Source: Aureimonas sp. AU12
GTDB taxonomy: Bacteria; Pseudomonadota; Alphaproteobacteria; Rhizobiales; Rhizobiaceae
Direction of reading: 5' to 3'
Length of the DNA stretch: 64,000 nucleotides
Assembly: GCF_001463705.1 (NCBI RefSeq)
Contig: NZ_BBWH01000043.1
Span: 62,001 to 126,000 of the forward strand
The notes below the pieces were generated by a model. That model was given only the letters and a program-made list of their open reading frames with translations, did not search any database and was not told where the DNA came from. The first letter of the stretch is position 1, and the number at the start of each line of letters is the position of its first letter. Shown in pieces: positions 7,436 to 18,388 of the stretch. Made by a program: the position numbers and the translations under genes.

Positions 7436-8755
7436 ATGAACTACCGCGCATGTCTCGCGGGAGCGATTTCGTTCGCCGCCCTTTCGTCCGGAACGGCTCT
7501 CGCCCAGACGACGCTGACCATCGGCACCGTGAACAACAGCGACATGATCCGCATGCAGGGTCTGACCGCGGAGTTCACCAAGGCTCATCCCGACATCGCG
7601 CTCAACTGGGTGACGCTTGAGGAGAACATCCTCCGCCAGCGCGTCACGACCGACATTGCCACGAAGGGCGGCCAGTTCGACGTCATGACCATCGGCACCT
7701 ACGAGGTTCCGATCTGGTCGAAGAACCAGTGGCTCGTTCCGCTGAAGAACCTCGGCGCCGACTACAATGTCGATGACCTGCTGCCGCCAATCCGCCAGGC
7801 GCTGTCGACCGACGGTACGCTGTTCGCGGCGCCCTTCTACGCGGAGAGCACGATGACGCTCTACCGAAAGGACCTGTTCGAGAAGGCCGGCATCACCATG
7901 CCGGAAAAGCCCACCTGGGACTTCATCGCCGACGCGGCCGCCAAGATCACGGACAAGAGCGCCGGCGTCTACGGCATCTGCCTGCGCGGCAAGCCGGGCT
8001 GGGGCGAGAACATGGCCTTCCTCGGCAACATGGCACGTGACTTCGGTTCGAACTATTTTGACGCCAACTGGAAGCCGCAGTTCGAGAGCGAAGGGTGGAA
8101 GAAGGCCGTCACGCTCTACGTCGACATGATGACCAAGTCGGGTCCTCCGGGCGGCGCGTCCAACGGCTTCAACGAGACGCTGTCGCTGTTCGGCCAGGGC
8201 AAGTGCGGCATGTGGATGGACGCAACCGTCGCGGCCTCCTTCGTGACCGATCCCAAGCAGAGCCAGGTCGCCGACAAGGTCGGCTTCGCACCGGCGCCAT
8301 GCGGCGTCGACAACTGCCCGAACCAGGGAGCCAACTGGCTCTGGGCGTGGTCGCTCGCGATCCCGGCCGGCTCGCAGAAGACCGAAGCCGCCGAGACCTT
8401 CATCGGTTGGGCGACCTCGAAGGCCTATGCCGATCTCGTGGCGTCGAAGGAAGGCTGGGCCAACGTTCCTCCGGGCACCCGTACCTCGCTCTACGCGAAC
8501 CCCGAGTACCAAAAGGCTGCTCCGTTCGCCGAGCAGACGCTCGCCGCGATCAATCGCGCCGATCCGTCCATGGGTGCCGACAAGCCCTATGTCGGCCTGC
8601 AGTTCGCGGCGATCCCGGAGTTCCAGGGTCTCGGCACGGCGGTCGGCCAGCAGATGGCCGCGGCGCTTTCGGGCTCCTCGACGGTCGAGCAGGCTCTGGC
8701 CGCCGCGCAGGCCCAGGCAACGCGTGAACTGACCCGGGCCGGCTACATCAAGTAG
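7436..8755 (+). CDS. smoE: Sorbitol/mannitol-type ABC transporter, substrate-binding protein
   Basis: A 439-aa periplasmic binding protein of the MalE/UgpB fold. Residues 1-23 form a Sec signal peptide ending in ALA before QTTLTIG. The body shows the features of the polyol-binding SmoE/MtlE group: FDVMTIGTYEVPIWSKN, WDFIADAAAKITDK, GICLRGKPGWGENMAF, GMWMDATVAASFV and NWLWAWSLAIP. It is the first gene of a four-gene importer (binding protein, two permeases, ATPase). GGGAGGATCTGCC supplies a strong ribosome-binding site. The exact polyol cannot be fixed from sequence; sorbitol or mannitol is the best guess. Confidence 0.9.
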   Translation: MNYRACLAGAISFAALSSGTALAQTTLTIGTVNNSDMIRMQGLTAEFTKAHPDIALNWVTLEENILRQRVTTDIATKGGQFDVMTIGTYEVPIWSKNQWLVPLKNLGADYNVDDLLPPIRQALSTDGTLFAAPFYAESTMTLYRKDLFEKAGITMPEKPTWDFIADAAAKITDKSAGVYGICLRGKPGWGENMAFLGNMARDFGSNYFDANWKPQFESEGWKKAVTLYVDMMTKSGPPGGASNGFNETLSLFGQGKCGMWMDATVAASFVTDPKQSQVADKVGFAPAPCGVDNCPNQGANWLWAWSLAIPAGSQKTEAAETFIGWATSKAYADLVASKEGWANVPPGTRTSLYANPEYQKAAPFAEQTLAAINRADPSMGADKPYVGLQFAAIPEFQGLGTAVGQQMAAALSGSSTVEQALAAAQAQATRELTRAGYIK

Positions 8756-8772
8756 TCGAGACGGTTCGAAGT

Positions 8773-8820
8773 CCGGTCGGCTGGAGCCGGCCGGATCTGT
8801 GCCTCGGCCCTTGGGGGCCG
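8773..8820 (+). promoter_or_regulatory. Two stem-loops between binding protein and permease genes
   Basis: CCGG-t-CGGCT (8773-8782) pairs with AGCCG-g-CCGG (8785-8794), and CGGCCC (8805-8810) pairs with GGGCCG (8815-8820). Structured intergenic RNA after the first cistron is common in binding-protein-dependent operons, where it protects the binding-protein mRNA and lowers permease expression. Confidence 0.5.
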
Positions 8821-8970
8821 GGGCCGTTCTCGCCCTCTGGACCGGTAAGGGCGGGACACGCAGACGCATTACGGCTCGTGCCAACCGGCGCCCGAGCCAT
8901 GTTCCTGTCCGCTGATGTTTTCCTTGCCTGCGACCCGGTCGGGGCGCGCAATCCCCGATCGGATCGAGCC

Positions 8971-9834
8971 ATGGCGACAACGAATACCCAATCGACCGCC
9001 CGATGGATGATGGCGCCGTCGGTGATCGTGCTGTTCATCTGGATGATCGTGCCGCTGGTGCTGACGCTTTGGTTCTCGACCCTGCGCTACACGTTCTACG
9101 ATCCGTCGACCCCGTTCATCGGCATCGAGAACTACACCTACTTCCTCACCGACCCACGCTTCATCAGCGCCTTCCAGAACACGCTGATCCTCGTCGCCGG
9201 CGTCCTCGCCATCACCGTCATCGGCGGCACGCTAGTGGCGTTGCTGCTGGATCAGGAGTTCTTCGGCCAGTCGCAGGTCCGTCTGCTCGTGCTGGCGCCG
9301 TTCTTCGTCATGCCCACCGTCGCGGCGCTGGTCTGGAAGAACATGATGATGAACCCGGTCTACGGCGTCATCGGATGGCTACTGCAATCGGTGGGTCTGC
9401 AACCGATCAACTGGCTGACCGACTACCCGCTCTTCTCGATCATCATCATTGTCGCCTGGATGTGGCTGCCCTTCGCGACGCTCATCTTCTTGACCTCGCT
9501 GCAGTCTCTGGCCGAGGACCAGAAGGAGGCGGCCGAGATGGACGGGGCGGGGGTGCTGTCGATCTTCTTCTACATCACGCTGCCGCACATGAAGCGGGCG
9601 ATCACGGTCGTGATCCTGATCCAGACGATCTTCCTCCTGTCGGTCTATGCCGAGATCTTCGTCACCACGGGCGGCGGCGTGGCCTCGTCGAACCTGCCGT
9701 TCCTCATTGCTTCGATCATCTCGCTGGAGGGTGATGTCGGCACGGCGTCGGCCGGCGGCATCGTCGCCGTGGTGGTCGCCAATATCGTGTCGATCTTCCT
9801 TGTCCGTCTCGTCGGCAAGAATCTGGAGGCCTGA
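8971..9834 (+). CDS. smoF: Sorbitol/mannitol-type ABC transporter, permease 1
   Basis: A 287-aa inner-membrane permease with about six helices (first WMMAPSVIVLFIWMIVPLVL). The ATPase-contact EAA loop reads KEAAEMDGAGVLSIFFYITLP near residues 188-208. I use the ATG at 8971 (MATTNTQSTARW); an earlier frame start at 8878 lies in the structured leader and is hydrophilic. It pairs with the second permease, whose start is 3 bp after this stop codon, to form the membrane channel of the importer. Confidence 0.92.
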   Translation: MATTNTQSTARWMMAPSVIVLFIWMIVPLVLTLWFSTLRYTFYDPSTPFIGIENYTYFLTDPRFISAFQNTLILVAGVLAITVIGGTLVALLLDQEFFGQSQVRLLVLAPFFVMPTVAALVWKNMMMNPVYGVIGWLLQSVGLQPINWLTDYPLFSIIIIVAWMWLPFATLIFLTSLQSLAEDQKEAAEMDGAGVLSIFFYITLPHMKRAITVVILIQTIFLLSVYAEIFVTTGGGVASSNLPFLIASIISLEGDVGTASAGGIVAVVVANIVSIFLVRLVGKNLEA

Positions 9835-9837
9835 TCC

Positions 9838-10668
9838 ATGGCGCGACGCATCTCCACCCGCCGGAAGTCCCTCATGACGATCCTGGCCTGGTTCGTGGGC
9901 TTCCTGATCTTCTTCCCGATCCTCTGGACGATCCTGACCTCGTTCAAGACCGAGCTCGACGCCATCGCCATCCCGCCGAAGTTCCTCTTCTTCAACTGGA
10001 CCACCGAGAACTACGTCGCGATCCAAGAGCAGCGGAACTACTTCGCCTTCCTTTTGAACTCGATCTATCTCTCGCTGGGATCAACGCTGCTCGGTCTCGT
10101 CTTCGCCATTCCCGCCGCCTGGGCCATGGCCTTCTCGCCGACGCCGCGCACCAAGAGCGTGCTGTTGTGGATGCTCTCGACCAAGATGATGCCGGCGGTC
10201 GGCGCGCTCGTGCCGGTCACGATCCTGTTCCGCAACCTCGGCCTTCTCGACAGCCGGTTCGGCCTGATCGTCATCCTCTTTCTAATCAATCTGCCGATCA
10301 TGGTCTGGATGCTCTATACCTACTTCAAGGAAATCCCCGGCGAGATCCTCGAAGCGTCGCGGATGGACGGCGCCAGCTTGCGCCAGGAACTGTTCCAGGT
10401 TCTGGCCCCGATGGCCGTGCCCGGCATCGCCTCGACGATCCTTCTCACCGTGATCCTCGCCTGGAACGAGGCGTTCTGGACCCTGCTTCTCACCACCACC
10501 AACGCCGCGCCGCTTACCGCCTTCATCGCTTCCTTCTCCAGCCCGCAGGGCAACTTCTACGCCAAGCTGTCGGCAGCCTCGACACTCGCCATCGCGCCCA
10601 TCCTCATCATCGGATGGTTCTCGCAGAAGCAGCTCGTGCGCGGCCTGACCTTCGGCGCCGTGAAGTGA
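9838..10668 (+). CDS. smoG: Sorbitol/mannitol-type ABC transporter, permease 2
   Basis: A 276-aa MalG-type permease with an Arg-rich N-terminus ([11 protein letters not shown]) followed by a first helix and a periplasmic loop ([16 protein letters not shown]). The EAA loop is [20 protein letters not shown]. The ending [16 protein letters not shown] is typical of the second permease of sugar importers. It is translationally close to smoF and followed 25 bp later by the ATPase gene. Confidence 0.92.
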   Translation: MARRISTRRKSLMTILAWFVGFLIFFPILWTILTSFKTELDAIAIPPKFLFFNWTTENYVAIQEQRNYFAFLLNSIYLSLGSTLLGLVFAIPAAWAMAFSPTPRTKSVLLWMLSTKMMPAVGALVPVTILFRNLGLLDSRFGLIVILFLINLPIMVWMLYTYFKEIPGEILEASRMDGASLRQELFQVLAPMAVPGIASTILLTVILAWNEAFWTLLLTTTNAAPLTAFIASFSSPQGNFYAKLSAASTLAIAPILIIGWFSQKQLVRGLTFGAVK

Positions 10669-10693
10669 CCACCGTCTTCCAAAGGATCCCCGC

Positions 10694-11685
<992 letters not shown>

Positions 11686-11692
<7 letters not shown>

Positions 11693-11710
11693 CGTCTCGG
11701 GCGTCAGACC
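11686..11710 (+). terminator. Hairpin overlapping the smoK stop codon
   Basis: GGTCTGACG (11686-11694, containing the TGA stop) pairs perfectly with CGTCAGACC (11702-11710) around a 7-base loop. There is no T-run, so it may be a Rho-assisted terminator or an mRNA 3' end stabiliser. Confidence 0.5.
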
Positions 11711-11925
11711 CGGGGCTTGAGCGGCCGACGCATCCTTCGTTCGGCCTGGCCAGCGTATAGGTCGGCCGAGAACGCCCCTATGATTCCTCGTCCGCGACCG
11801 CCGATCTCGTCGGTCGTCTTCGCGCCACGGTGTTGTAGCCATTCCATTCCGCCGGGAAACATGAGAAATCCCCGGTCAATCCAGCCGGTTGGGCAGGCCG
11901 GCAGCTGTGAATGGAAGTCTGATCT

Positions 11926-12966
11926 TTGAACGAACGTCCGCATTCCGATCCTGAGACCGACCTCTCGATCGTCGCCATCATTCCTCTCTACAACGGCGCC
12001 GAATTCATCGAGCGATCGATCCGCACGGTCCTGGCGCAGACGCGGCAGCCCGACGAGTTCTTCGTCGTCGACGACGGTTCCACCGACAACGGCCCCGACA
12101 TCGTCCGTTCGCTGATGGTGGATCACCCCTTGATCCAGCTTCTGTCCAAGGAGAACGGCGGCCAGTCCTCGGCCCGCAACTTTGCCGTCGCGCATTCGAA
12201 GAGTGCACTCATCGCGCTGCTCGATCAGGACGACGGCTGGTACCCCGACCATCTCGCCGAACTCGTGAAGCCGTTCGCGGCCGGCGCGCACTTTCGTCTC
12301 GGCTGGGTCTACAGCAACCTCGACGAATGCGATCGGTTCGCACGTATGCGCAATCGCCGCATTCTCCGGCTGATGCGGCAGGAGCATCCCAAGACGCAGC
12401 TCTCGAAGTGCTTGGCCGACGACATGTTCATCCTGCCCTCCGCATCACTGATTTCGAGGCAGGCGTTCGAGTCCGTGGGCGGCTTCGACGACCGGCTTAG
12501 CGGCTACGAGGACGACGATCTCTTCGTTCGACTGTTCCATGCCGGCTACGACAACGTCTTTCTCGACAAGGCGCTGTCCTACTGGTGCATCTATCCGGGC
12601 TCGACCTCGTTCTCGCCGCGCATGGCCAAGTCGCGGATGATCTATTTCGAGAAGCTGCGCGAGAGCTTCGCCTATTCCGAGAACTGGTCCTACGATCCCG
12701 TCGCGACGCTGATCGCACCCCGCTTCTTCGGACTGATGCGCGGCGAGATGTACCGCGCGGAGCAGATCCAGAGCCCGCCGCTCTACGAACAATCCGTTCG
12801 CGATGCGCGGTTGGTCCTGCCCTACATGCCGCGTCGAGGCGGGGTCTTCAACAACGTCTGGATGACGATGATGAGCTCGTACAGGCGCGCCCGTTTCCTG
12901 CGTTCGATCGGCATCCTGACGGTCCTGCGCACGGCGCGCCGCATCGCCGGACGCATCTCGCGCTAG
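11926..12966 (+). CDS. Glycosyltransferase family 2
   Basis: A 346-aa GT-A fold glycosyltransferase. The N-terminal domain shows VAIIPLYNGAEFIERSIRTVL, the nucleotide-binding VVDDGSTD (48-55), ENGGQSSARNFAV (76-88) and the metal-binding LLDQDDGWY with D100, D102 and D103. FDDRLSGYEDDDLFVRLF near 185-202 matches the catalytic-base region of family 2. The start is a TTG at 11926 with GGAAG about 8 bases upstream; no ATG is available in frame. It stands between the polyol operon and the Wzm/Wzt genes and presumably adds a sugar to the surface polysaccharide; donor and acceptor are unknown. Confidence 0.85.
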   Translation: MNERPHSDPETDLSIVAIIPLYNGAEFIERSIRTVLAQTRQPDEFFVVDDGSTDNGPDIVRSLMVDHPLIQLLSKENGGQSSARNFAVAHSKSALIALLDQDDGWYPDHLAELVKPFAAGAHFRLGWVYSNLDECDRFARMRNRRILRLMRQEHPKTQLSKCLADDMFILPSASLISRQAFESVGGFDDRLSGYEDDDLFVRLFHAGYDNVFLDKALSYWCIYPGSTSFSPRMAKSRMIYFEKLRESFAYSENWSYDPVATLIAPRFFGLMRGEMYRAEQIQSPPLYEQSVRDARLVLPYMPRRGGVFNNVWMTMMSSYRRARFLRSIGILTVLRTARRIAGRISR

Positions 12967-12980
12967 CGACGACCAACGAC

Positions 12981-13014
12981 GCCCGGGATCGGCAATGATC
13001 GCCGAATCCCAGGC
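12981..13014. terminator. Bidirectional terminator-like hairpin
   Basis: GGGATCGGC (12985-12993) pairs with GCCGAATCCC (13001-13010) with one bulged base, extended by GCC/GGC. It lies between the convergent GT2 and wzt genes. Confidence 0.5.
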
Positions 13015-13041
13015 GCCGCCATCGCCGAGCCCTATGGCGGA

Positions 13042-13794
13042 TCAGGCCGCGAGCGAGCCGTGATAGGCGGCCAGAACCTCTTCCACCCCGCCCTGCAGGC
13101 GCATGCGCCCGTGCTCCATCCAGATCGCCGACGTGCACCATTGCCGGATCAGGTCGTCGGAATGGGAGGCGAGGACGAGGAGGCCGGCCTCGCCGATAAA
13201 CGTGCGCATGCGCTCCTTCGCCTGCTGCAGGAAGGCTGCGTCGCCGGCGCCGATGCCCTCGTCGATGAGCAGGATTTCCGGCCGGATCGAGGTCGAGACC
13301 GCGAAGGCGAGGCGGGTCGCCATGCCCGAGGAATAGGTGCGCATCGGCATGTCGAGGAACTCGCCGAGCTCGCTGATCGCCCCGATCTCGTCCAGCTTGG
13401 CCGAGATCTCGCGTTTCGAGTAGCCGAGCAGCATGCCGCGTAGAACGATGTTGTCCCAGCCCGTCGCGTCGGGATCCATGCCGAAGGAAAGATCGAACAT
13501 CGAAGCGACATCACCACTGACGGCGACGCGCCCGGCCGTCGGCGCGTAGATTCCCGCCATGACGCGCAGGATCGTCGACTTGCCGGCGCCGTTATGGCCG
13601 ATCAGCCCGACCCGCGCCCCGTGCTCCAGATGCAGCGACAGCCCGTCGATGGCGCGAACCGAGAGTCGTCCGCTGTCGCGTGGGCGAATCTGGCCGCCGG
13701 TCGCCGCCGAAATGACGTTGTTCTTCAGCGAGCGGTTGCTGGCGTTGAAGATGGGGATCTCGACCGACACGTCGTCGAAGCGGATGGATGCCAT
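13042..13794 (-). CDS. wzt: Polysaccharide ABC exporter, ATP-binding protein (Wzt/KpsT type)
   Basis: A 250-aa ATPase that powers export of a lipid-linked polysaccharide across the inner membrane. Walker A is GHNGAGKST at residues 66-74, the family's variant signature is TYSSGMATRLAFAV, and Walker B is ILLIDEGIGAGD, all typical of the Wzt/KpsT branch. It lacks the C-terminal carbohydrate-binding domain found in long Wzt proteins (about 400 aa or more), so recognition of a modified chain end is not expected. The gene lies 6 bp after the permease gene on the same strand. Confidence 0.93.
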   Translation of the reverse strand: MASIRFDDVSVEIPIFNASNRSLKNNVISAATGGQIRPRDSGRLSVRAIDGLSLHLEHGARVGLIGHNGAGKSTILRVMAGIYAPTAGRVAVSGDVASMFDLSFGMDPDATGWDNIVLRGMLLGYSKREISAKLDEIGAISELGEFLDMPMRTYSSGMATRLAFAVSTSIRPEILLIDEGIGAGDAAFLQQAKERMRTFIGEAGLLVLASHSDDLIRQWCTSAIWMEHGRMRLQGGVEEVLAAYHGSLAA

Positions 13795-13800
13795 GTCGCG

Positions 13801-14649
13801 TCAGGCCCAGTAGGCGATGCGGCTGCGATAGCGCGCGAAGAACAGGAAGCCGCAGAGGCCCATGACGATCGTCATGCCGATGCAGGCGAGCCAGTTCGAG
13901 AGCAGCGCCGTCTGACCGAGCAGCGGGTCGCGGGTGATTTCGATGAAGTGGTAGAAGGGATTGACGCCGAGGAAGAAGGCCCGGTTCGGAACCATGGCCG
14001 CGCTCCAGAGGATCGGCGTCATGAAGAACACGACCTGGATGACGCTGGCGACGATCATCGGAATGTCGCGGAAACGCGCGCAGAGCGGCCCGAGGATCAT
14101 CGTGATGAAGATGCCGTTCAGCGTGATCAGCGCCAGCGCCGGCACGAAGAGAAGCCCGTTGATGCCGGGCCAAATGCCGAAGATCGCTGCGACGAGGATG
14201 TAGATGACGAAGTTATGCCCGAAGGTGATCAACTGCTTCCACATGAACTGGAAGATGTAGACGCTGAGCGGCATGCGGACCTGCCGCACGGAGCTGGCGG
14301 CTCCCGAGAACACGTCGCAGCTTCCGGTGATGGTGGTGCCGATCAGACCCCACATGATGAAGCCGATCGCCAGGAACGGGAGGTACTCGTGGATGTCCTG
14401 CCCGAAGATCTCGGAGTAGAGGACGCCCAGGCCGCCGACCATCACGCCCATCGACAGCGTGAGCCAGAACGGTCCGAGCACCGATCGACTGTAATGCTTG
14501 CGCACGTCGCGCCAGCCGAGGAAGAGCCAGAGTTCGCGCATCGCGAACCCCTGGCGGAAGTCCTCCATCGCCTCGCGGCGGCGCGTCGCATGGCTCTTTG
14601 CCCCGTCCGACGCCCATTCGTGGCCACTCGTTTCGAGGGTCGCGCTCAT
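13801..14649 (-). CDS. wzm: Polysaccharide ABC exporter, permease (Wzm/KpsM type)
   Basis: A 282-aa ABC-2 membrane protein, partner of the downstream ATPase. After a hydrophilic N-terminus it has FLGWRDVRKHYSRSVLGPFWL, the classic ABC-2 polysaccharide exporter motif, then six helices. PLSVYIFQFMWKQ and VFFMTPILWSA are further landmarks. CCGGAGGACACGA directly before the ATG at 14649 fixes the start; the longer frame to 14703 is rejected. The gene is preceded by a 160-bp gap from rfbA. Confidence 0.93.
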   Translation of the reverse strand: MSATLETSGHEWASDGAKSHATRRREAMEDFRQGFAMRELWLFLGWRDVRKHYSRSVLGPFWLTLSMGVMVGGLGVLYSEIFGQDIHEYLPFLAIGFIMWGLIGTTITGSCDVFSGAASSVRQVRMPLSVYIFQFMWKQLITFGHNFVIYILVAAIFGIWPGINGLLFVPALALITLNGIFITMILGPLCARFRDIPMIVASVIQVVFFMTPILWSAAMVPNRAFFLGVNPFYHFIEITRDPLLGQTALLSNWLACIGMTIVMGLCGFLFFARYRSRIAYWA

Positions 14650-14809
14650 TCGTGTCCTCCGGCCCGGGTCCGCCTCGCGAACCGGCTGACCCTGCGGTCG
14701 CACAGACGGATGGGGCCGGCAGTCCCGTTTGCCGCAAGCCGCGTCCTCGTCGGCGGTGGATAGCGCAGGCCCCCCGGCGGCACAAGGCGGCGGGAGCCTG
14801 CCGCTCGCG

Positions 14810-15682
14810 TCAGCGTGGCTGTCGCGCCAGCCGCTGAAGGTAGAGCCCGTACTGGCTCTTGCCGAGTTCTTTGCCGAGCGTCATCAGATGGTCGGCGTCG
14901 ATGAAGCCCAGATTGAAGGCGATCTCCTCGGGGCAGGAGATCTTGAAGCCTTGGCGGTGCTCTAGGGTGCGCACGAATTCGGCGGCCTCGAGCAGCGAGT
15001 CCGGCGTACCCGTATCGAGCCAGGCGAAGCCGCGGCCCATGCTCTCGACGCTGAGCGTGCCCTCTTCCAGATAGAGCCGGTTGAGATCGGTGATCTCCAA
15101 TTCGCCGCGCGGCGAGGGCTTGAGCGTGCGCGCCAGTTCGGAAGCGCGCCCGTCGTAGAAGTAGAGACCCGTCACCGCCCAGTTGGAGGCGGGATTGGCC
15201 GGCTTTTCCTCGATCGTCGTGGCGCGACCGTCGGCGCCGAAGGAGACGACGCCGTACCGCTCGGGATCGTTGACGTGGTAGGCGAAGACGCTGGCGCCAT
15301 GGTCGCGCCGCATGGCGCTGCCGAGAAGCTCGGGCAGGCCGTGGCCGTAGAACAGGTTGTCGCCCAGCACGAGCGCCGACTTCTCGCCGGCGACGAACTC
15401 CTCACCGATCAGGTAGGCCTGCGCCAGACCGTCCGGGCTCGGCTGCTCGGCATAGGTGAACTTGACGCCCCAGCGCTCGCCCGTGCCCAGAAGTGCGCGG
15501 AAGCGGGGCAGGTCGTGCGGCGTCGAGATGATCAGGATGTCGCGGATGCCGGTCAGCATCAGGGTCGACAGCGGATAGTAGATCATCGGCTTGTCGTAGA
15601 CCGGCAGGAGCTGCTTCGAGGCGGTCAGGGTCATCGGGTGGAGCCGTGTGCCGCTGCCGCCGGCCAGAATAATCCCCTTCAT
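14810..15682 (-). CDS. rfbA: Glucose-1-phosphate thymidylyltransferase
   Basis: A 290-aa nucleotidyltransferase that makes dTDP-glucose from dTTP and glucose-1-phosphate, step one of dTDP-L-rhamnose synthesis. The nucleotide-binding N-terminus is [33 protein letters not shown] and [20 protein letters not shown] follow, and the tail with [10 protein letters not shown] is typical of RmlA. The ATG at 15682 is supported by alignment of this N-terminus; 48 further in-frame upstream codons are not family-like. It is transcribed away from rfbCBD, with 174 bp between starts. Confidence 0.97.
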   Translation of the reverse strand: MKGIILAGGSGTRLHPMTLTASKQLLPVYDKPMIYYPLSTLMLTGIRDILIISTPHDLPRFRALLGTGERWGVKFTYAEQPSPDGLAQAYLIGEEFVAGEKSALVLGDNLFYGHGLPELLGSAMRRDHGASVFAYHVNDPERYGVVSFGADGRATTIEEKPANPASNWAVTGLYFYDGRASELARTLKPSPRGELEITDLNRLYLEEGTLSVESMGRGFAWLDTGTPDSLLEAAEFVRTLEHRQGFKISCPEEIAFNLGFIDADHLMTLGKELGKSQYGLYLQRLARQPR

Positions 15683-15856
15683 GTCCGTTCCTCCGCTCTC
15701 GTCATACAATCGTCTTGGCTTCGCGCGTCTTAGCGGTCTCGTCTGGCGCTGGCCAGTCCGGCGACGTTCGAGCGCGTTCGATGCCGCTTTTCCTTGCGGC
15801 TGGCCGGGGTTTGTCGCAAAACGCACGCCGACACAATGCGAGAGAAAGCGAACGCC

Positions 15857-16432
15857 ATGCTCGATATCCGACCCTTGGATATCCAGGACGTGCTGGAGAT
15901 CAAGCCGAGGAAGTTCGGCGACGATCGCGGCTTCTTTTCAGAAACCTTCCAGCGGGACCGGCTGAAGGCCGGCGGCGTCGCGGCGGACTGGATGCAGGAC
16001 AACCAGTCCTATTCGGCCGAGGCGTTCACGCTGCGGGGCTTGCACTACCAGGAACCACCCTTCGCGCAGGACAAGCTGGTGCGCGTGCTGCGCGGGCGGA
16101 TCCTCGACGTCGCCGTGGACATCCGGACGGGCTCGCCGACCTTCGGCCGTTGGGTCTCGCTCGAAGTGTCGGCCGAGGACTTCAACCAGATCCTCGTGCC
16201 CGCCGGCTTCGCGCACGGCTTCCTGACGCTCGTTCCCGACACCGAGGTCTTCTACAAGGTTTCGGCGCCCTACAGCGGCGCTCATGACCGCTCGATCCGC
16301 TACGACGATCCGGCGCTGGCCATCGACTGGACGCTCGGCGGCCGTACGCCCATTCTCTCCGCCAAGGATGAAGCCGCGCCGCGTCTCGCCGAGGTTCAGA
16401 ACCCATTCGTATTAAAGGACGCCTCGCAGTGA
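15857..16432 (+). CDS. rfbC: dTDP-4-dehydrorhamnose 3,5-epimerase
   Basis: A 191-aa cupin-fold epimerase, third step of dTDP-L-rhamnose synthesis. Typical segments are [29 protein letters not shown] (with the catalytic His in RGLHYQ), [13 protein letters not shown], and [11 protein letters not shown]. The ATG at 15857 gives [17 protein letters not shown] is about 9 bases upstream. Its TGA overlaps the GTG start of rfbB, so the two are translationally coupled. Confidence 0.96.
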   Translation: MLDIRPLDIQDVLEIKPRKFGDDRGFFSETFQRDRLKAGGVAADWMQDNQSYSAEAFTLRGLHYQEPPFAQDKLVRVLRGRILDVAVDIRTGSPTFGRWVSLEVSAEDFNQILVPAGFAHGFLTLVPDTEVFYKVSAPYSGAHDRSIRYDDPALAIDWTLGGRTPILSAKDEAAPRLAEVQNPFVLKDASQ

Positions 16433-17493
16433 AGATCCTGGTCACCGGCGGCGCCGGCTTCATCGGTTCGGCGGTTTGCCGTCACCTGATCAACGACACC
16501 GACCATTCGGTCGTCAATCTCGACAAGCTGACCTATGCTGCGAGCCTCGGCTCGGTCGCCTCGATCGAAGCCGACCCCCGCTACCGCTTCGTGCAGGGCG
16601 ACATTCTCGATCGCGCCTTCGTCGCCGACCTGTTGAAGGCCGAGCAGCCAGACGCGATCATGCATCTGGCGGCGGAAAGTCACGTGGACCGCTCGATCGA
16701 CGGGCCCGGCGACTTCATCCAGACCAACATCGTCGGCACGTACGAACTCCTGGAGGCCGCGCGCACCTACTGGTCGGGCCTGACGGGCGAGAAGAAGAGC
16801 GGGTTCCGCTTCCATCATATCTCGACCGACGAGGTCTATGGCGACCTGCCGCTCGACGACAGCCTCTTCACCGAAGAGACGCCCTACGCGCCGTCCTCGC
16901 CCTATTCGGCCTCGAAGGCGGCGTCCGACCATCTCGTGATGGCGTGGCACCACACTTACCACATGCCGGTGGTGCTTTCGAACTGCTCGAACAATTACGG
17001 CCCCTACCACTTCCCGGAAAAGCTCATCCCGCTGATGATCCTCAACGGGCTTGAGGGCAAGAAGCTGCCCGTCTACGGGCGCGGCGAGAACGTGCGCGAC
17101 TGGCTCTATGTCGACGATCACGCACGGGCCCTGGCGCTGGTGGCGACGACGGGCGAGGCGGGGCGCTCCTACAATATCGGCGGGCGAAACGAACGCTCGA
17201 ACCTCGCGGTCGTCGAGACGATCTGCGACACGCTCGATCGTCTGGCACCGATGCCGGACGGTTCCTCGCGGCGCGACCTTATCTCGTTCGTCACCGACCG
17301 GCCGGGCCACGACCTGCGCTATGCCATCGACGCAACGCGGATCGAGATCGAACTCGGCTGGCAGGCTGAGGAGACATTCGAGACGGGGCTGGAGAAGACC
17401 ATCCGCTGGTATCTCGACAATCGCGACTGGTGGCAGCCGATTCGCGAGGGTCGCTATTCCGGCGAGCGCCTCGGCGCGGCCGTGAAGGGCTGA
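16429..17493 (+). CDS. rfbB: dTDP-glucose 4,6-dehydratase
   Basis: A 354-aa short-chain dehydrogenase/reductase of the extended type, second step of dTDP-L-rhamnose synthesis. NAD binding is GGAGFIG at residues 7-13, the substrate region holds [13 protein letters not shown], the active site has STDEVYGDL and the YSASK catalytic Tyr/Lys pair, and [14 protein letters not shown] is diagnostic of RmlB. The start is GTG, overlapping the rfbC stop (GTGA). rfbD follows after 4 bp. Confidence 0.97.
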   Translation: MKILVTGGAGFIGSAVCRHLINDTDHSVVNLDKLTYAASLGSVASIEADPRYRFVQGDILDRAFVADLLKAEQPDAIMHLAAESHVDRSIDGPGDFIQTNIVGTYELLEAARTYWSGLTGEKKSGFRFHHISTDEVYGDLPLDDSLFTEETPYAPSSPYSASKAASDHLVMAWHHTYHMPVVLSNCSNNYGPYHFPEKLIPLMILNGLEGKKLPVYGRGENVRDWLYVDDHARALALVATTGEAGRSYNIGGRNERSNLAVVETICDTLDRLAPMPDGSSRRDLISFVTDRPGHDLRYAIDATRIEIELGWQAEETFETGLEKTIRWYLDNRDWWQPIREGRYSGERLGAAVKG

Positions 17494-17497
17494 CGCG

Positions 17498-18388
17498 ATG
17501 CGCCTTCTCGTCACCGGCCGCAAGGGCCAGGTCGCACAGGCCCTTCTGGGTCTGGCGTCGGCCGGTCTCGAGGTCGTCGCGCTCGGCCGCCCGGTGCTCG
17601 ACATCACCGACCGCGCCTCGATCGACCGCGCCATCGCCGAGCATCGGCCCGACGTCGTGGTGAGCGCCGCCGCCTACACGGCGGTGGACAAGGCGGAGAG
17701 CGACGAGGCCGCCGCGTTCGCGGCCAACCGCGACGGCGCGGGTCATGTCGCGGCCGCGGCCGCGGCGGCAGGCCTGCCGGTGATTCACGTCTCCACCGAT
17801 TACGTCTTTTCCGGCGAAAAGCCCCAGGCTTATCTTGAAGACGATGCGACGGGGCCCCAGGGCGTTTACGGCCGGTCGAAGCTTGCGGGCGAGGCGGCGG
17901 TCGCGGCGGCCAATCCACGCCATGCGATCCTGCGCACGGCCTGGGTCTTCGGGCCCTATGGCAACAATTTCCTCAAGACGATGCTGCGCCTCGCCGAGAC
18001 GCGAGATGTGTTGAAGGTGGTCGGAGACCAGCAGGGCACGCCGACCTATGCGCCCGACATCGCCGCGGGCATCGTGGCGGTTGCGGAGCGGATGGTCGCA
18101 GGGCCGGACGAGGCGGCGTCGCACGGCGTGTTCCACATGGTCGCCGGCGGCGAGACGACCTGGGCGGGGTTCGCCGCCGAGATCTTCGCGCACTCCGCCC
18201 TCGACGGCGGCCCGAGCGCGCTCGTCGAGCCGATCACGACGGCCGAGTATCCGACCCCCGCCAGGCGGCCCGCCAACTCGCGCCTCGACACCGCGCGGTT
18301 TCGACGGGCCTTCGGCCATGAGTTGCCGACGTGGCAGTCCGGCGTCGAGCGCTGCCTCGCGGCCCTGAGGGCGAACGCCGCAGCATGA
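17498..18388 (+). CDS. rfbD: dTDP-4-dehydrorhamnose reductase
   Basis: A 296-aa SDR enzyme, final step to dTDP-L-rhamnose. NADPH binding is GRKGQV at residues 7-12; AAYTAVDKAESDE, STDYVFSGE and YGRSKLAGE (catalytic Tyr and Lys) are clear RmlD features. The TGA overlaps the ATG of the downstream RgpF-like gene, completing a coupled rfbC-rfbB-rfbD-rgpF-like run. Confidence 0.97.
   Translation: MRLLVTGRKGQVAQALLGLASAGLEVVALGRPVLDITDRASIDRAIAEHRPDVVVSAAAYTAVDKAESDEAAAFAANRDGAGHVAAAAAAAGLPVIHVSTDYVFSGEKPQAYLEDDATGPQGVYGRSKLAGEAAVAAANPRHAILRTAWVFGPYGNNFLKTMLRLAETRDVLKVVGDQQGTPTYAPDIAAGIVAVAERMVAGPDEAASHGVFHMVAGGETTWAGFAAEIFAHSALDGGPSALVEPITTAEYPTPARRPANSRLDTARFRRAFGHELPTWQSGVERCLAALRANAAA

Noticed and set aside
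8878-8970. Upstream extension of the smoF start
   Set aside because: The extra 31 residues precede a good MATTNTQ start and derive from the structured leader; no hydrophobic signal.
7217-8980. Minus-strand 587-codon frame
   Set aside because: Antisense to smoE; shadow composition and no motif.
14769-14810. GCAGGC/GCCTGC pairing downstream of rfbA as a terminator
   Set aside because: The inner bases do not pair well and no T-run follows, so I could not support it.
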